Notes: generated from the letters alone by a model not told the origin. A stretch of 64,000 nt of DNA from CAYQQJ01 sp964419935 (GCA_964419935.1 CAYQQJ010000003.1:1-64000); one strand, 5' to 3'. Positions 43,540 to 52,771 are shown, counted from the stretch's first letter. Numbers and translations are program-made.

Positions 43540-44754
43540 ATGCAACGGATCAAGAAGTCCAATAAGCTCGACGGTGTCTGTTATGACATTCGCGGCCCTG
43601 TTCTGGACCATGCCCTGCGCCTGGAAGAAGAGGGTCACCGCATTCTCAAACTCAATATCGGCAACCCCGCGCCGTTTGGGTTTGACGCACCGGACGAAAT
43701 AATTGCGGACGTTATCTACAATATCCGTGCAGCCCAGGGCTATACCGAATCCCGCGGCCTCTTCCCCGCCCGCAAAGCCATCATGCAGGAATGCCAGCGA
43801 CTGGGCGTGCCAGGCGTGGAGATCGAAGACATCTTCCTGGGCAACGGCGTCAGCGAACTGATCGTCATGGCGAACCAGGCACTGCTCAATGATGACGATG
43901 AAGTTCTGGTGCCCGCGCCGGACTACCCCTTGTGGACAGCTGCGGTCACTCTGGCCGGCGGCAAGGTGCGCCATTACATTTGTGATGAGCAGTCCGACTG
44001 GTTTCCGGATATCGACGATATCCGCAGCAAGATTACCGATCGCACCCGGGCGATTGTCGTCATCAACCCCAACAACCCCACCGGGGCGGTCTACAGCCAG
44101 GACCTGTTGGAACAGATCATCCAGGTAGCGCGCGAACACAACCTGGTGATTTTCGCTGACGAGATCTACAGCAAAATCATTTATGACGACGCCGAATTCA
44201 TTCCCATGGGCCGCCTGGCCAAGGACGTCGTTTGTGTCAGCTTCAACGGCTTATCCAAATCCTATCGCCTGGCGGGGTTTCGCGCCGGCTGGCTGATCGT
44301 CAGCGGTGCCAAGGAGCAGGCCCAGGAGTATGTGGAAGGCATCGGCATGCTTGCCTCCATGCGCCTGTGTGCCAATGTGCCGGCCATGTATGGCGTACAG
44401 ACGGCGCTCGGTGGCTATCAAAGCATTGATGATCTGGTCAAACCCGGCGGCCGGCTCTACGAGCAGCGCAATATCGCCTGGGAAACCATCAACAGCATTC
44501 CCGGTGTCAGCTGCGTCAAACCCAAAGGCTCAATTTACCTGTTTCCGAAAATTGACCTGGACCACTACAAGGTCGAGGATGATCAACAGCTGATTCTGGA
44601 CTTTTTGATCAAAGAACGCATTCTGCTGGTGCAGGGAACCGCGTTCAACTGGCCTGCACCGGATCATTTTCGCGTGGTGTTTCTGCCTCAGGCGTGGGAA
44701 CTGGAGGGGGCGCTGAAGACGTTCGGATCATTCATGCAGCGCTACATCCGCTGA
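43540..44754 (+). CDS. alaA: Glutamate-pyruvate aminotransferase (AlaA-like)
   Basis: This class I PLP-dependent aminotransferase (404 residues) makes alanine from pyruvate and glutamate. The internal lysine is K240 in SFNGLSKSYRLAGFRAGW. NPNNPTGAVYS and the N-terminal NIGNPAPFGFD match the AlaA/YfbQ group rather than AspC. The start is ATG at 43540. It is divergent from msrB, as in Pseudomonas, and followed 40 bp later by an unknown gene. Confidence 0.92.
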   Translation: MQRIKKSNKLDGVCYDIRGPVLDHALRLEEEGHRILKLNIGNPAPFGFDAPDEIIADVIYNIRAAQGYTESRGLFPARKAIMQECQRLGVPGVEIEDIFLGNGVSELIVMANQALLNDDDEVLVPAPDYPLWTAAVTLAGGKVRHYICDEQSDWFPDIDDIRSKITDRTRAIVVINPNNPTGAVYSQDLLEQIIQVAREHNLVIFADEIYSKIIYDDAEFIPMGRLAKDVVCVSFNGLSKSYRLAGFRAGWLIVSGAKEQAQEYVEGIGMLASMRLCANVPAMYGVQTALGGYQSIDDLVKPGGRLYEQRNIAWETINSIPGVSCVKPKGSIYLFPKIDLDHYKVEDDQQLILDFLIKERILLVQGTAFNWPAPDHFRVVFLPQAWELEGALKTFGSFMQRYIR

Positions 44755-44793
44755 GTGATTGAGTCAGTGAGTGGCAGTGGCGCGGAGTGAACA

Positions 44794-45285
44794 GTGAGCG
44801 ATATCCATATTGACGACTTTTACAAGGATGCCGCCAGCATACTGGTACTGCTCTACAGCCACTTTCCGCGCAAGATCACCCTGTATGTCGACGATATCAG
44901 CGGGCCAGACATGCCGGATGAATTCGGGCTGCACAGCCCGCGCTATGACGCCTGTTTTCAGACCATGCTGTGGCTGGCGAGCACGGGTTATCTCGATTAT
45001 GGACAAATGGTTTATCAGGATGCCCTGGATCAGGCCTGCCTGACCCACAAGGCGTTTCTGCTGTTGAACAGCGCACTGTCAGGAAGTGGTGAGCCGGGTG
45101 AGATCAGGAATAATGGAGGCGGCGAGAGCGAAGACCTGCGGGCGGCTGAGCAGCTGCCCAGCGCGCTGGCCGGGCTCGAATCTTTGGCAATCAATCGGCT
45201 GAGAAAAGAGCTGAGTAGCGGCACCTCTTTCAGCCTCGCCGAAGTGATGAACCAGCTGATGAACAACGCTCGCCGGTTCAATTGA
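44794..45285 (+). CDS. Small acidic protein downstream of alaA, unknown
   Basis: The 163-residue product starts with GTG at 44794. It is soluble and acidic, and opens DIHIDDFYKDAASILVLLYSHFPRKITLYVDDISGPDMPDEFGLHSPRYDACFQTMLWLASTGYLDYGQMV-like, which has the look of a winged-helix or small regulatory fold, but I recognise no family. A Gly/Ser-rich linker splits it from a helical C-terminus. It is 39 bp after alaA on the same strand, possibly in one operon. Confidence 0.7.
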   Translation: MSDIHIDDFYKDAASILVLLYSHFPRKITLYVDDISGPDMPDEFGLHSPRYDACFQTMLWLASTGYLDYGQMVYQDALDQACLTHKAFLLLNSALSGSGEPGEIRNNGGGESEDLRAAEQLPSALAGLESLAINRLRKELSSGTSFSLAEVMNQLMNNARRFN

Positions 45286-45298
45286 CACCGGCCTGCTG

Positions 45299-45598
45299 CT
45301 AAACGCCGATGTTGCGCAACGTGCTCAACACCTCCCGCAGCACCGCGGAGGTTCGAGGATGATCGACCTCAATATCTTCCAGCACAACTTCCAGAGACTC
45401 CACCAGATTGGGCCGACTCACGTCCGGCTCACCCTGCTCGTGAATATGCTGTTGAAGATTGCGCATCAACTGCTGCTGTTGCGGTGTGGCCTCCTCATGA
45501 CCGAACAGTTCATGCAGCTCAGACATGAGCGATTCCATTCTTTGCTGCGGCTCAGTGTTCGGGGATGGTTCATTCTGGAACATGTTTTCCTGAGACAT
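45299..45598 (-). CDS. DUF4404 family protein
   Basis: The 99-residue, highly charged, all-helical protein resembles DUF4404: repeated heptad-like segments (LMSELHELFGHEEAT, LMRNLQQHIHEQ, LEVVLEDIEVDHPRTSAVLREVLSTLRNIGV). Function is unknown. It is convergent with the 44794-45285 gene. Its start ATG is at 45598. Confidence 0.75.
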   Translation of the reverse strand: MSQENMFQNEPSPNTEPQQRMESLMSELHELFGHEEATPQQQQLMRNLQQHIHEQGEPDVSRPNLVESLEVVLEDIEVDHPRTSAVLREVLSTLRNIGV

Positions 45599-45726
45599 AC
45601 CTTACCTCCAGTTACCGGCGGTGGTGTGCTGCTTCCCAACCATACAGACTTGGGCAACCAAACCCTGCAGTCCGTTCCACATTAAGAGCAAGTCAACAGG
45701 AGTCTGCGGGTTCAAGACTGATCTCC

Positions 45727-45754
45727 TCATCACTCATCACTCATCACTCATCAC
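45727..45754. repeat. Heptanucleotide tandem repeat (TCATCAC)4
   Basis: Four perfect copies of TCATCAC in the 3' end of the methyltransferase gene. The stop codon (45746-45744) lies inside the repeat. Confidence 0.8.
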
Positions 45755-46709
45755 TGCAATAAGTATAGCTCAGCAATTTTAGCCGGCGCCCCGAGTCAAC
45801 ATCGGGAAAATCCTTATGTGCTGGCAGACGCTGTTCCAACGCGCACCCAGGGCTGTTATGGCTCACCAGCTCTCGAAGAAAGCACTCACCCAACTCCGGC
45901 GCATTCAGGCACGCCAACACGTGAGCACCATTGACCGCCAGCTCCGGAATTCGCCGCAAAACCTTGGCGTAGTCGCGCGTCGCGGTAAAGCTGCCCCTCT
46001 GAAAGCTTGGCGGGTCGATCACAATGATATCGAAGGGCCCGCGTCGCCGAATTCGACCCCAGGACTTCATGATGTTTTCGGCCATGAAAACGATGTTGTC
46101 CGTCGGTAACTGATTGCGGCGGTGGTTCTCCCGCCCCACCGCCAGCGAGCGGCTGCTCATATCAACATTCACCACGGACTCGGCGCCGGCGGCCTGGGCC
46201 ACTACCGAGAATGCGCAGGTATAGGCGAACAGGTTAAGTACCCGCTTACCGGTGCTGCGCTCTTCCAGCCACTGCCGTCCCGGCTCCATATCCAGAAAGA
46301 ATCCGGGATTCTGTTGTTGCAGGGACAAACCGAATTCCAAATTGTCGCGGCGAGCCACCAAATCCACCGGGACTTCGCCCCAGGCAACTGCATAGGGAGC
46401 GCCCGGCTCGTAGCGGCTTTGAACCAGCAGGGCCGATAGTTCGAGCCCAATCATCCTGGGCAGTAACACCGCTCGCAAACCTGCAAGAAACTGCTTCGGC
46501 GGCGCCTGGTACAGCGTTACCATCACCGCTGGCCAGTGCACATCCAGACTGAACCACTCCAGGCCGGGAAAACAACCACCGCGCCCATGCAACACGCGAC
46601 AACTGTCGAACGGTCCGGGTTCTTGTGCGGTCAGCCGCTGATCCCAACGTTGGACGATCATTTGAAGCAATTCATCGACCGGTGTACCCACCGGCTCTAT
46701 TAACGACAT
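45744..46709 (-). CDS. Class I SAM-dependent methyltransferase, RlmI/RlmK-like
   Basis: This 321-residue Rossmann-fold methyltransferase has KRVLNLFAYTCAFSVVAQAAGAESVVNVDMSSRS, with the AdoMet-binding acidic residue, and a DPPSF catalytic motif in the FDIIVIDPPSFQRGS segment. These features resemble the RlmI/RlmK 23S rRNA C5-cytosine or guanine methyltransferases, but no PUA or THUMP domain is visible, so the substrate is uncertain. The start is ATG at 46709. It overlaps the kinase gene by 10 bp. Confidence 0.8.
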   Translation of the reverse strand: MSLIEPVGTPVDELLQMIVQRWDQRLTAQEPGPFDSCRVLHGRGGCFPGLEWFSLDVHWPAVMVTLYQAPPKQFLAGLRAVLLPRMIGLELSALLVQSRYEPGAPYAVAWGEVPVDLVARRDNLEFGLSLQQQNPGFFLDMEPGRQWLEERSTGKRVLNLFAYTCAFSVVAQAAGAESVVNVDMSSRSLAVGRENHRRNQLPTDNIVFMAENIMKSWGRIRRRGPFDIIVIDPPSFQRGSFTATRDYAKVLRRIPELAVNGAHVLACLNAPELGECFLRELVSHNSPGCALEQRLPAHKDFPDVDSGRRLKLLSYTYCSDE

Positions 46710-47908
46710 GGCGCTGTTTCCGGCGCGCTATCGGCCGCAGGACGATCCAAGCCAATGGGATAGAGCACCCGATCGTGATAGCCGGTAAGGACGGAAATAT
46801 AGCCGCCCCAGGCTTTGTCGAGTACCGGATCGCCCGAGTCCATCAGCAGGGGGCGGTTTTGCAGGTTTTTGAGCTTGGTGCGCGTGGCAATAACGTGCAG
46901 ATTATCCCGGCCGATTCGCTGTAAAACCTCGGCCGTCAGTTGCTGATTACCGCGCCCAATAATGTGTCCCTGCCCCCCAATCGCCGTGATGAAGAGCGCT
47001 ACAGGGCCATTATGGTTATTCAGGGATTCTTCAATATCGTTTGCTGTCGCGTCTGGCTTGAGCAACCGGTCCCCAAGAAACAGATCGATTCCCAGCAGCG
47101 TCGATGGCCGCCCCAGGTTCTGAAGAACCTGTTGCGTCGTCGAGCCGGGACCAAAGATGGTCAGCAGGTCGTCAGTCATCCATTCCGCGATATCCGCGGC
47201 GATATCGTCCAATACCAGGGCCTCCACTTCCACACCGCCCTGCTTTACCTGCTGAATGTAGCGCGCTTCATCCGGCACCTGCAGGGTGCCAAACCAGCGG
47301 CTCTTGACCAATCCGGCGCGGAAAGCTTCTTCATCAATATCGCGGACTTCGCCTTCATTAACGCTCACCAGTTCGCCGGCCAGAATCTGCTGCACAACCT
47401 CGGCCGCTGCCTGGGGATTGACCGCGTAGACACTGGAATGCATTTTGACGCCGGCGGGAACACCCAGCACCAATTGTCGCTCGTCCAACGCCCGGCATAC
47501 ATCCCGGGCGGTGCCATCACCCCCGACAAAAACTATCAGGTCCATCCCCGCCTTTGCCAGCAAACCCGCGGCCCGTTCAGTATCATGACCATTCGTCGGC
47601 TGGCCCGGCACATAGTCGATCAGGTTCACATTCAAGCTGGCCTCACGAGCCACCCGCTCACCCATGGCGCCAGGTACCGTCCACAGTTCGAACTGGTGCG
47701 CAAAGGGCTGCAACAGCTGGAGAAAAGTTCGCGCCCGGGATGGCGAGGTCAAAGCGTATTGACCCGCAGCCGCTGCCGCTTGCAATTCACTTCCGTCACT
47801 GCCCTTTTGCGCCGCAGGCCCGCCAATACCTGCCAGTGGATTAACGATCAAACCCAGCCGAAGTGCCGGCTTTGCTTGCACCGAAACTGAGTCCGCAGCA
47901 CCCACCAT
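46700..47908 (-). CDS. ATP-NAD kinase family protein
   Basis: This 402-residue protein has the NAD kinase-like GGDGT motif in VFVGGDGTARDVC and an N-terminal Rossmann-like segment (LRLGLIVNPLAGIGG). It belongs to the ATP-NAD/AcoX kinase group, not canonical NadK. Its substrate is unknown. ATG 47908 overlaps the pdxB stop by one base (TAATG), so translation is coupled. It overlaps the downstream methyltransferase start by 10 bp. Confidence 0.85.
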   Translation of the reverse strand: MVGAADSVSVQAKPALRLGLIVNPLAGIGGPAAQKGSDGSELQAAAAAGQYALTSPSRARTFLQLLQPFAHQFELWTVPGAMGERVAREASLNVNLIDYVPGQPTNGHDTERAAGLLAKAGMDLIVFVGGDGTARDVCRALDERQLVLGVPAGVKMHSSVYAVNPQAAAEVVQQILAGELVSVNEGEVRDIDEEAFRAGLVKSRWFGTLQVPDEARYIQQVKQGGVEVEALVLDDIAADIAEWMTDDLLTIFGPGSTTQQVLQNLGRPSTLLGIDLFLGDRLLKPDATANDIEESLNNHNGPVALFITAIGGQGHIIGRGNQQLTAEVLQRIGRDNLHVIATRTKLKNLQNRPLLMDSGDPVLDKAWGGYISVLTGYHDRVLYPIGLDRPAADSAPETAPCR

Positions 47909-49041
47909 TACGACTCTTCCACCACCTGAAAACCCACCGCTGCCAATTGCGACTGCATAGCCCGATTCTGGTCATTCCCGGTTGCCGCCACGCGAAACCA
48001 CAGGGGTTCGTGCCGTTCCGGGTAGTGTTTGCGCAATCCGTCAAACGCGGGACCCAGCGGGTTGGGGCCATTCACCGCGTCCATCAGGCGCTGGTGGTCG
48101 CCGCGCAGGTCATAGGTCTGGCTCAACGCGTCTTCCAGGCTTTCAACCGCAAGGACATTATTATTGCCCGGGATGGTTGCGGCGACAGCAGCGAGGTGCC
48201 TGTCGATCCGTGCCGCATCCCAGCCCAAAAACATGGCAAGTTCCCGGCAAATCATGGCGGAGCCATTGGTGCGGCCTTCATTGCTGTAGCCGGCAATATG
48301 GGGTGTCGCTATAGCCACCTTTCTGGCCAGCTCGGCGTTGATCGACGGCTCCTTCTCCCACACGTCCAGCACTACCTCGATATCAACTCCACTGTTGAGG
48401 TGTTCCAGAAGCGCAGTGTTATCAATGGCACCGCCGCGCCCGGCGTTAAGCAGCAGGCAGCCCGGCTGCAAGCGACTCAGCACTTCGCGGTCGATCATGT
48501 GCTCCGTGGGGTGTGGCCCCTGCCGCGTGAGCGGTGTGTGCATACAGATCACATCGGCTTTCAAGACGTCGTCAAACGCGGCCAAACGCAGGTCACTACT
48601 GGATTTCAGGAAAGGATCGTAGCCGATGCAGTTGATGCCCAGTCGTTTCAGGCTACGGTACAACCGCCCGCCGACGTTGCCGCAGCCAATGATGCCGATC
48701 GTCAGGTCCCGCCAATTTGGCCGCAATTGCGTCAATGCCGTCAGCACATACTGCACAACGCCACCAGCATTGCAGCCTGGAGCACTGGCGTATGGAATGT
48801 GGTTTTGCTGCAAATAGCCGGTATCGATATGGTCAGTGCCAATGGTGCAGGTGCCCACAAAACCCACTGGCGCCCCAGACAAAAGCTCTGCATTGACCGG
48901 TGTCACCGATCGCACCAGCAGAACCTCCGCGGCCGCGAGCTGGGCCGCGGTCATATTGCGGCCGTTAACGGCAACAACATCACCAAAAACAGAAAAATAT
49001 TCCTTCAATAACGGGATATTCTCATCCGCGATAATCTGCAT
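47908..49041 (-). CDS. pdxB: Erythronate-4-phosphate dehydrogenase
   Basis: PdxB oxidises 4-phosphoerythronate in pyridoxal 5-phosphate synthesis. This is a 377-residue D-2-hydroxyacid dehydrogenase. The NAD motif GIIGCGNVGGRLYRSL (about 115-130) and the catalytic segment NAGRGGAIDNTALLEHL are present, with the C-terminal domain specific to PdxB. The start is ATG at 49041, with 29 bp to epmC upstream. Confidence 0.94.
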   Translation of the reverse strand: MQIIADENIPLLKEYFSVFGDVVAVNGRNMTAAQLAAAEVLLVRSVTPVNAELLSGAPVGFVGTCTIGTDHIDTGYLQQNHIPYASAPGCNAGGVVQYVLTALTQLRPNWRDLTIGIIGCGNVGGRLYRSLKRLGINCIGYDPFLKSSSDLRLAAFDDVLKADVICMHTPLTRQGPHPTEHMIDREVLSRLQPGCLLLNAGRGGAIDNTALLEHLNSGVDIEVVLDVWEKEPSINAELARKVAIATPHIAGYSNEGRTNGSAMICRELAMFLGWDAARIDRHLAAVAATIPGNNNVLAVESLEDALSQTYDLRGDHQRLMDAVNGPNPLGPAFDGLRKHYPERHEPLWFRVAATGNDQNRAMQSQLAAVGFQVVEES

Positions 49042-49070
49042 CGTAAAAAACCTTGAGTTAGTTGTTCGAG

Positions 49071-49742
49071 CTAAAGATTGCTCGCCATAAATTGTTGCGC
49101 CTGAAGGCTGCCGCCGTAGAATTCTTCCAGCGCACGAATGAACCTTGCCGCTCTGGCCGGGAGCCCATGCGCCAGGTAATGCTGCGCCTGCAGGGCGATA
49201 GCACGTTTGAAGTTGTCACTTGGGCCACAGCCCTGCTCTAAATTATCGGCGCTGACCCGGAAGCGGAAATCCGCCGCTTCAGACATCAGCCATTCGAGCG
49301 CCTGGGGTTTGACTTCAACCCGCTCGAATTCCGACTGTTGCGCTGCATCCCGACCATCCGGCGCGTACCAATACCCGTAATCTGGCAAAAGGCGCCGCTC
49401 CGGCCCGGCCACACACCAATGAGCGACCTCATGCAGTGCGCTGGCAAAGTAGTCGTGGCTGAAGATGATCCGAGCATGGTCACGACGGGAGTCGGCAGGC
49501 AGGTACTCAGGCTCGCTACCACCGCCAACCAGCCGCGTGTTGAATTCTGCTCCCAGGCTCCGGTTGAACAGGGTCACCAAATCCGCGCAATCGTGTTGAG
49601 TGGAGGCTTCTTTCGCCATGGAGCTGGTTGTTAACGGCTCTTTCCCCTGGGATTGGTTGGCTGGTGGCTTTTTCGCCTTCGGACTGGCCGATGGCTCTTT
49701 ATCCAGAGAAGATGTTGGAAAAGGTTGAACTGCTACGCCCAT
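49071..49742 (-). CDS. epmC: Elongation factor P hydroxylase EpmC
   Basis: EpmC hydroxylates the beta-lysyl-lysine of EF-P. The iron-binding HEVAHW motif occurs in YFASALHEVAHWCVAGPERR. The family is about 180 residues. Here a ~41-residue N-terminal extension rich in Lys, Pro, Ser and Gln (with repeated KEP) precedes MAKEASTQHDCADL, whose ATG is at 49619. Either the longer start (ATG 49742) or the shorter one may be used. epmA and epmB are not in this window. Confidence 0.85.
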   Translation of the reverse strand: MGVAVQPFPTSSLDKEPSASPKAKKPPANQSQGKEPLTTSSMAKEASTQHDCADLVTLFNRSLGAEFNTRLVGGGSEPEYLPADSRRDHARIIFSHDYFASALHEVAHWCVAGPERRLLPDYGYWYAPDGRDAAQQSEFERVEVKPQALEWLMSEAADFRFRVSADNLEQGCGPSDNFKRAIALQAQHYLAHGLPARAARFIRALEEFYGGSLQAQQFMASNL

Positions 49743-49943
49743 TGGCTACTCTTAGAAGTGAGGATCCAGTTGGGGTCCTTGTGAAATGAAACTCAGCCCC
49801 AACATCAGAAGGAGGAAGAAGAGACACAGAGAATTGTTATCGGGCTATTGTGTTGTCCCGATTCCCTCTATACTGTACACATTGATGGGTTCAAAACCAT
49901 CTAGCTCATTCGAGCTTCTATGCCTTTGCGCGGAGGTAGTATT

Positions 49944-50648
49944 ATGAAGACCTCAATCCCTGACCACAAGGCCGACAACGTAATCGACCTCTTCTCCGGG
50001 AAACCCTACGCTTCCCTCAGTGATTCCCGCTTTATTCGCTTGGCTCCCGAACTGGATGGTCTGGAAATGCTGTACTCCAACGAGGCCAGTGATGACAAGT
50101 ATTTCAGCCTCAAGATCCTGTGCTGGGGATTGCGCGCGAACGGCGAAGCCGTGGCCCTGGTGCCCTGGCTGGATGGTATTACCGCGTGCCCGGATATCAA
50201 AGATCCACTCAATGGTCATTGGGAGGGATACTATGATCCGGGTATCGACGAGATTTTTCTGGAAGCGCCAATACACAAGGTTGTTGAGCTGGAAACCGCC
50301 GCTGAGTATTACGACTATCAGTGCGAGAACCCGCAGGATGTCGTTCAGGAAATTCCCGACACGCTGGGCACCCATGCGGTTCTGTCGGACACTGGCTTCA
50401 AAAGCCTGATTCTGCAGGAAGTTGTATCCTGGCGCCTGCATAATGATGGCACCATCAGCGGCATGATCATTGACGAGGAAAAAGTGGAGAGTACCCCAGT
50501 TCTTCCGGGGGACGAATGTCTGTATGCCGCTCAGTCAAGGCCGAGCTTCCGTTATTTTTTCCAGCATCATATCGCCAACAAGATCAAGTCAGAAGACCCT
50601 GAAGCCCTGGCGGCGATCTCCATGCTGGTCGAGGAGTCCTGGGTCTAG
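49944..50648 (+). CDS. Unknown protein, highly conserved-looking
   Basis: The 234-residue soluble protein starts at ATG 49944, preceded by CGGAGG nine bases upstream. It opens MKTSIPDHKADNVIDLFSG and contains acidic, aromatic-rich stretches (WDITACPDI..., NGHWEGYYDPGIDEIFLEAPIHKVVELE). I recognise no domain and no catalytic motif. The even composition suggests a real gene. It is a single gene, with tusA convergent. A hairpin at 50731-50751 could terminate it. Confidence 0.75.
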   Translation: MKTSIPDHKADNVIDLFSGKPYASLSDSRFIRLAPELDGLEMLYSNEASDDKYFSLKILCWGLRANGEAVALVPWLDGITACPDIKDPLNGHWEGYYDPGIDEIFLEAPIHKVVELETAAEYYDYQCENPQDVVQEIPDTLGTHAVLSDTGFKSLILQEVVSWRLHNDGTISGMIIDEEKVESTPVLPGDECLYAAQSRPSFRYFFQHHIANKIKSEDPEALAAISMLVEESWV

Positions 50649-50730
50649 CCTCTGCAAAAGTTTGCGGGGCTGGCGAACCCGCCAAACCGGCCGCAAACGC
50701 GGGAAATTGACTCGCCATGAAAACTCAAAC

Positions 50731-50765
50731 GTAGCGCCCAATAGGCGCTACGAACCCTTTTTGAT
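50731..50765 (+). terminator. Probable Rho-independent terminator
   Basis: GTAGCGCC (50731-50738), a 5-base loop and GGCGCTAC (50744-50751) form a perfect 8-bp stem, followed by GAACCCTTTTTG. Spacing to the T-run is longer than ideal. Confidence 0.5.
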
Positions 50766-50993
50766 GTAATAGTAGAATTTCTGCTGCCGCTCTTCCGCCT
50801 TTGTCAGCTCATGCCCTAAGAACCCACAGAACTTCGGAATGTCACGTTGTGTTGACGGGTCCGTCGCAACAACTTCGACGATGTCCCCTGGCGCCATGTC
50901 GCGTATGGCGTTGTGGAGCAGCATGACGGGTTCAGGGCACATCAAGCCCGATGTATCGAGGTGTTTGTCAGGCGTAATGGAAGCGGTGGTCAT
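50748..50993 (-). CDS. tusA: Sulfurtransferase TusA
   Basis: TusA relays sulfur, via a persulfide on its cysteine, to the TusBCDE-MnmA system for 2-thiouridine in tRNA. The 81-residue product has the TusA domain with C19 in DTSGLMCPEPVM, and the DIPKFCGFLGHEL segment. The start is ATG at 50993. Confidence 0.93.
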   Translation of the reverse strand: MTTASITPDKHLDTSGLMCPEPVMLLHNAIRDMAPGDIVEVVATDPSTQRDIPKFCGFLGHELTKAEERQQKFYYYIKKGS

Positions 50994-51172
50994 GGACGTG
51001 GAGCACTCTCAGGTTTACTGCGGTTTTGGCTGCTTTAGCCCGTCACTTTACGATAATCTGCGATGCTTGTCCCGCCGCAAGACAACCCGCCGGCCAAAAC
51101 CAGCTATCATAGAAATAGGAACAGAAATCGCAATAAACCGAACACAGACAATTGCGCAATAACAGGCAGGCC

Positions 51173-51454
51173 ATGATCCACGTATTGATAGAAAGATCCA
51201 TTGCAGATGACATGCTACCGACCTATAAAGAAAATGCACGGCACGCATTGCAGCGGACATATTCCGCTCCGGGGTTCATCACGGGCGAAGCGTTCGTTGA
51301 TGTGCAAACACCCAGCCACCATTTTATTCTCTGCAAATGGCGCTCATCCCAGGACTGGCATCGCTGGTATCACAGTGAAGAACGGCAGGAACTGATGAAC
51401 ATCATTGCGCCGGTACTACAGGAACCAGAACGGGTCACCATACTGCGGAATTGA
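51173..51454 (+). CDS. Antibiotic biosynthesis monooxygenase domain protein
   Basis: This 93-residue ABM-fold (dimeric ferredoxin-like alpha/beta barrel) protein starts at ATG 51173 with AGGCAGG upstream: MIHVLIERSIADDMLPTYKENARHALQR, GFITGEAFVDVQTPSHHFILCKWRSSQDWHRWYHSEE. Such proteins act on quinones, haem or other small substrates, or serve as stress-linked oxygenases. Substrate unknown. Confidence 0.85.
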   Translation: MIHVLIERSIADDMLPTYKENARHALQRTYSAPGFITGEAFVDVQTPSHHFILCKWRSSQDWHRWYHSEERQELMNIIAPVLQEPERVTILRN

Positions 51455-51462
51455 TTGTCTGT

Positions 51463-52473
51463 TTATGTCCCCTTGTTCTGCAGGGCAGCCAGCGGTGGTA
51501 TTTCGATGGTTTGCACACGCTCGAGCCGAATCGTCACCCGGCGGTTCTGCTGGCGGCCATCGAGGGTTCCATTGCTCTCCGCAGGATAACGTTCGCCGTG
51601 CCAGCGGGTGATAACACGGTCTTCCGGCAAACCTCGCCGTATCAAATAATCACTGATCAATTTGGCCCGCTCCTCGGATAACTTCAAGTTGTCTTCCCGC
51701 GTGCCCGCGCTGTCTGTGTGGCCGTCAATGTAAAACTCTCGCAACTGCGGGTCGGCCTGAGCGTAAAGCAGAATATTCTCCAGCTTCTCAAGTTCGCCCT
51801 CGGGCAGTTCCTCATACTGACCCGGCGCGAAGTACACCGCGGTTCGCTTGATCTGGTCAAAATTTATTGGCAGCAGGCTGGCAAGGCAGCCAAGGTAAGT
51901 TTGGTAGGCGCCGCGAAACGCAATACTGCTAATGGTCATGGGTCGCGATCGGGCATTCGCGTATGATTCACGTTCGCGATAATGCTCGGCGTTGTGGTAT
52001 TGACCAGGATCGGGATCCGCGCGTTGCGGATTTTCATCCTTATCGATTGCACCAGCCTGCTCCGGATCCTGCTCTACAACAATTTCCCGCCCCTGATTCA
52101 GTTGTGCGAGCAGTTGTTGCGTTCTGCGATCACCCAACCTGATCGATACACGCTCCTGGGCTATGGCAGCCTCACCCAGCTGCACAGTGCCGAGCCTCGG
52201 TTGCCATACCGGAGCCTCTGCAGTCAGCAGCGCCTTACCTGAGAGCAAACGGCCGGAGTGGCCTTCGAAAGTGAACCCGGCACCGCTTTCCCCTGCCCGC
52301 CTGCGGAATACCGCCTTGCCGTAAAACGGCACACTGTGGGTCATACGGCATTCGAGAACCGACGTCTCCACCGCCCACCCACTATCGTTGATCATTTGAG
52401 AATAGTCAGCGGCCTGAACTTTTGGCAGCCAAAGCGACAGTAGAACTGAAATGAGGATGGCGGATTTTTGCAT
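51463..52473 (-). CDS. motY: Flagellar protein MotY
   Basis: MotY is part of the T ring that anchors the sodium-driven (or proton-driven) stator around the flagellar basal body. The 336-residue precursor has a signal peptide (residues 1-21, MQKSAILISVLLSLWLPKVQAA) and a MotY-specific N-terminal domain. A C-terminal OmpA-like peptidoglycan-binding domain carries FYIDGHTDSAGTREDNLKLSEERA and NRRVTI. Start at ATG 52473. It is divergent from pyrC, the Pseudomonas arrangement. It implies flagellar motility in this organism. Confidence 0.88.
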   Translation of the reverse strand: MQKSAILISVLLSLWLPKVQAADYSQMINDSGWAVETSVLECRMTHSVPFYGKAVFRRRAGESGAGFTFEGHSGRLLSGKALLTAEAPVWQPRLGTVQLGEAAIAQERVSIRLGDRRTQQLLAQLNQGREIVVEQDPEQAGAIDKDENPQRADPDPGQYHNAEHYRERESYANARSRPMTISSIAFRGAYQTYLGCLASLLPINFDQIKRTAVYFAPGQYEELPEGELEKLENILLYAQADPQLREFYIDGHTDSAGTREDNLKLSEERAKLISDYLIRRGLPEDRVITRWHGERYPAESNGTLDGRQQNRRVTIRLERVQTIEIPPLAALQNKGT

Positions 52474-52580
52474 AGCCGTGTCGTTTGCCCTGTTGGTCAC
52501 CGCAGACGCTGGTGCCATTGGAATTGATTGCCAGTGAAGCGGTTACCGCTGAAATTGCTACGGAAGGTTTAACCATTACC

Positions 52581-52681
52581 AGGAGCCTGCCGGACTTAAG
52601 GCAGCTCTACTGCGCCGGTGGCAAAATGACCCAAATTTTTCCACCTTGCTCGCTAAGAACGCTTAAGTCCGACAGGCTCCT
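52581..52681. repeat. Palindromic element with 20-bp terminal inverted repeats
   Basis: AGGAGCCTGCCGGACTTAAG (52581-52600) and its inverted copy (52662-52681) differ in one base. The 61-bp interior is unlike the neighbouring sequence. This is a MITE-like element in the motY-pyrC gap. A further GGCCGGTCCGGCC palindrome follows at 52695-52707. Confidence 0.7.
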
Positions 52682-52771
52682 ACTACCGCTATCGGCCGGT
52701 CCGGCCTGTGCTTTAGGCTCCAATTCCGGTAGCATGCACCCCTGCTCATACAGTTCCTACTGGATCACATC

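Noticed and set aside
47863..49011. Long open frame antisense to pdxB and the kinase-like gene
   Set aside because: Both genes beneath it are clearly coding on the other strand; the antisense product matches nothing.
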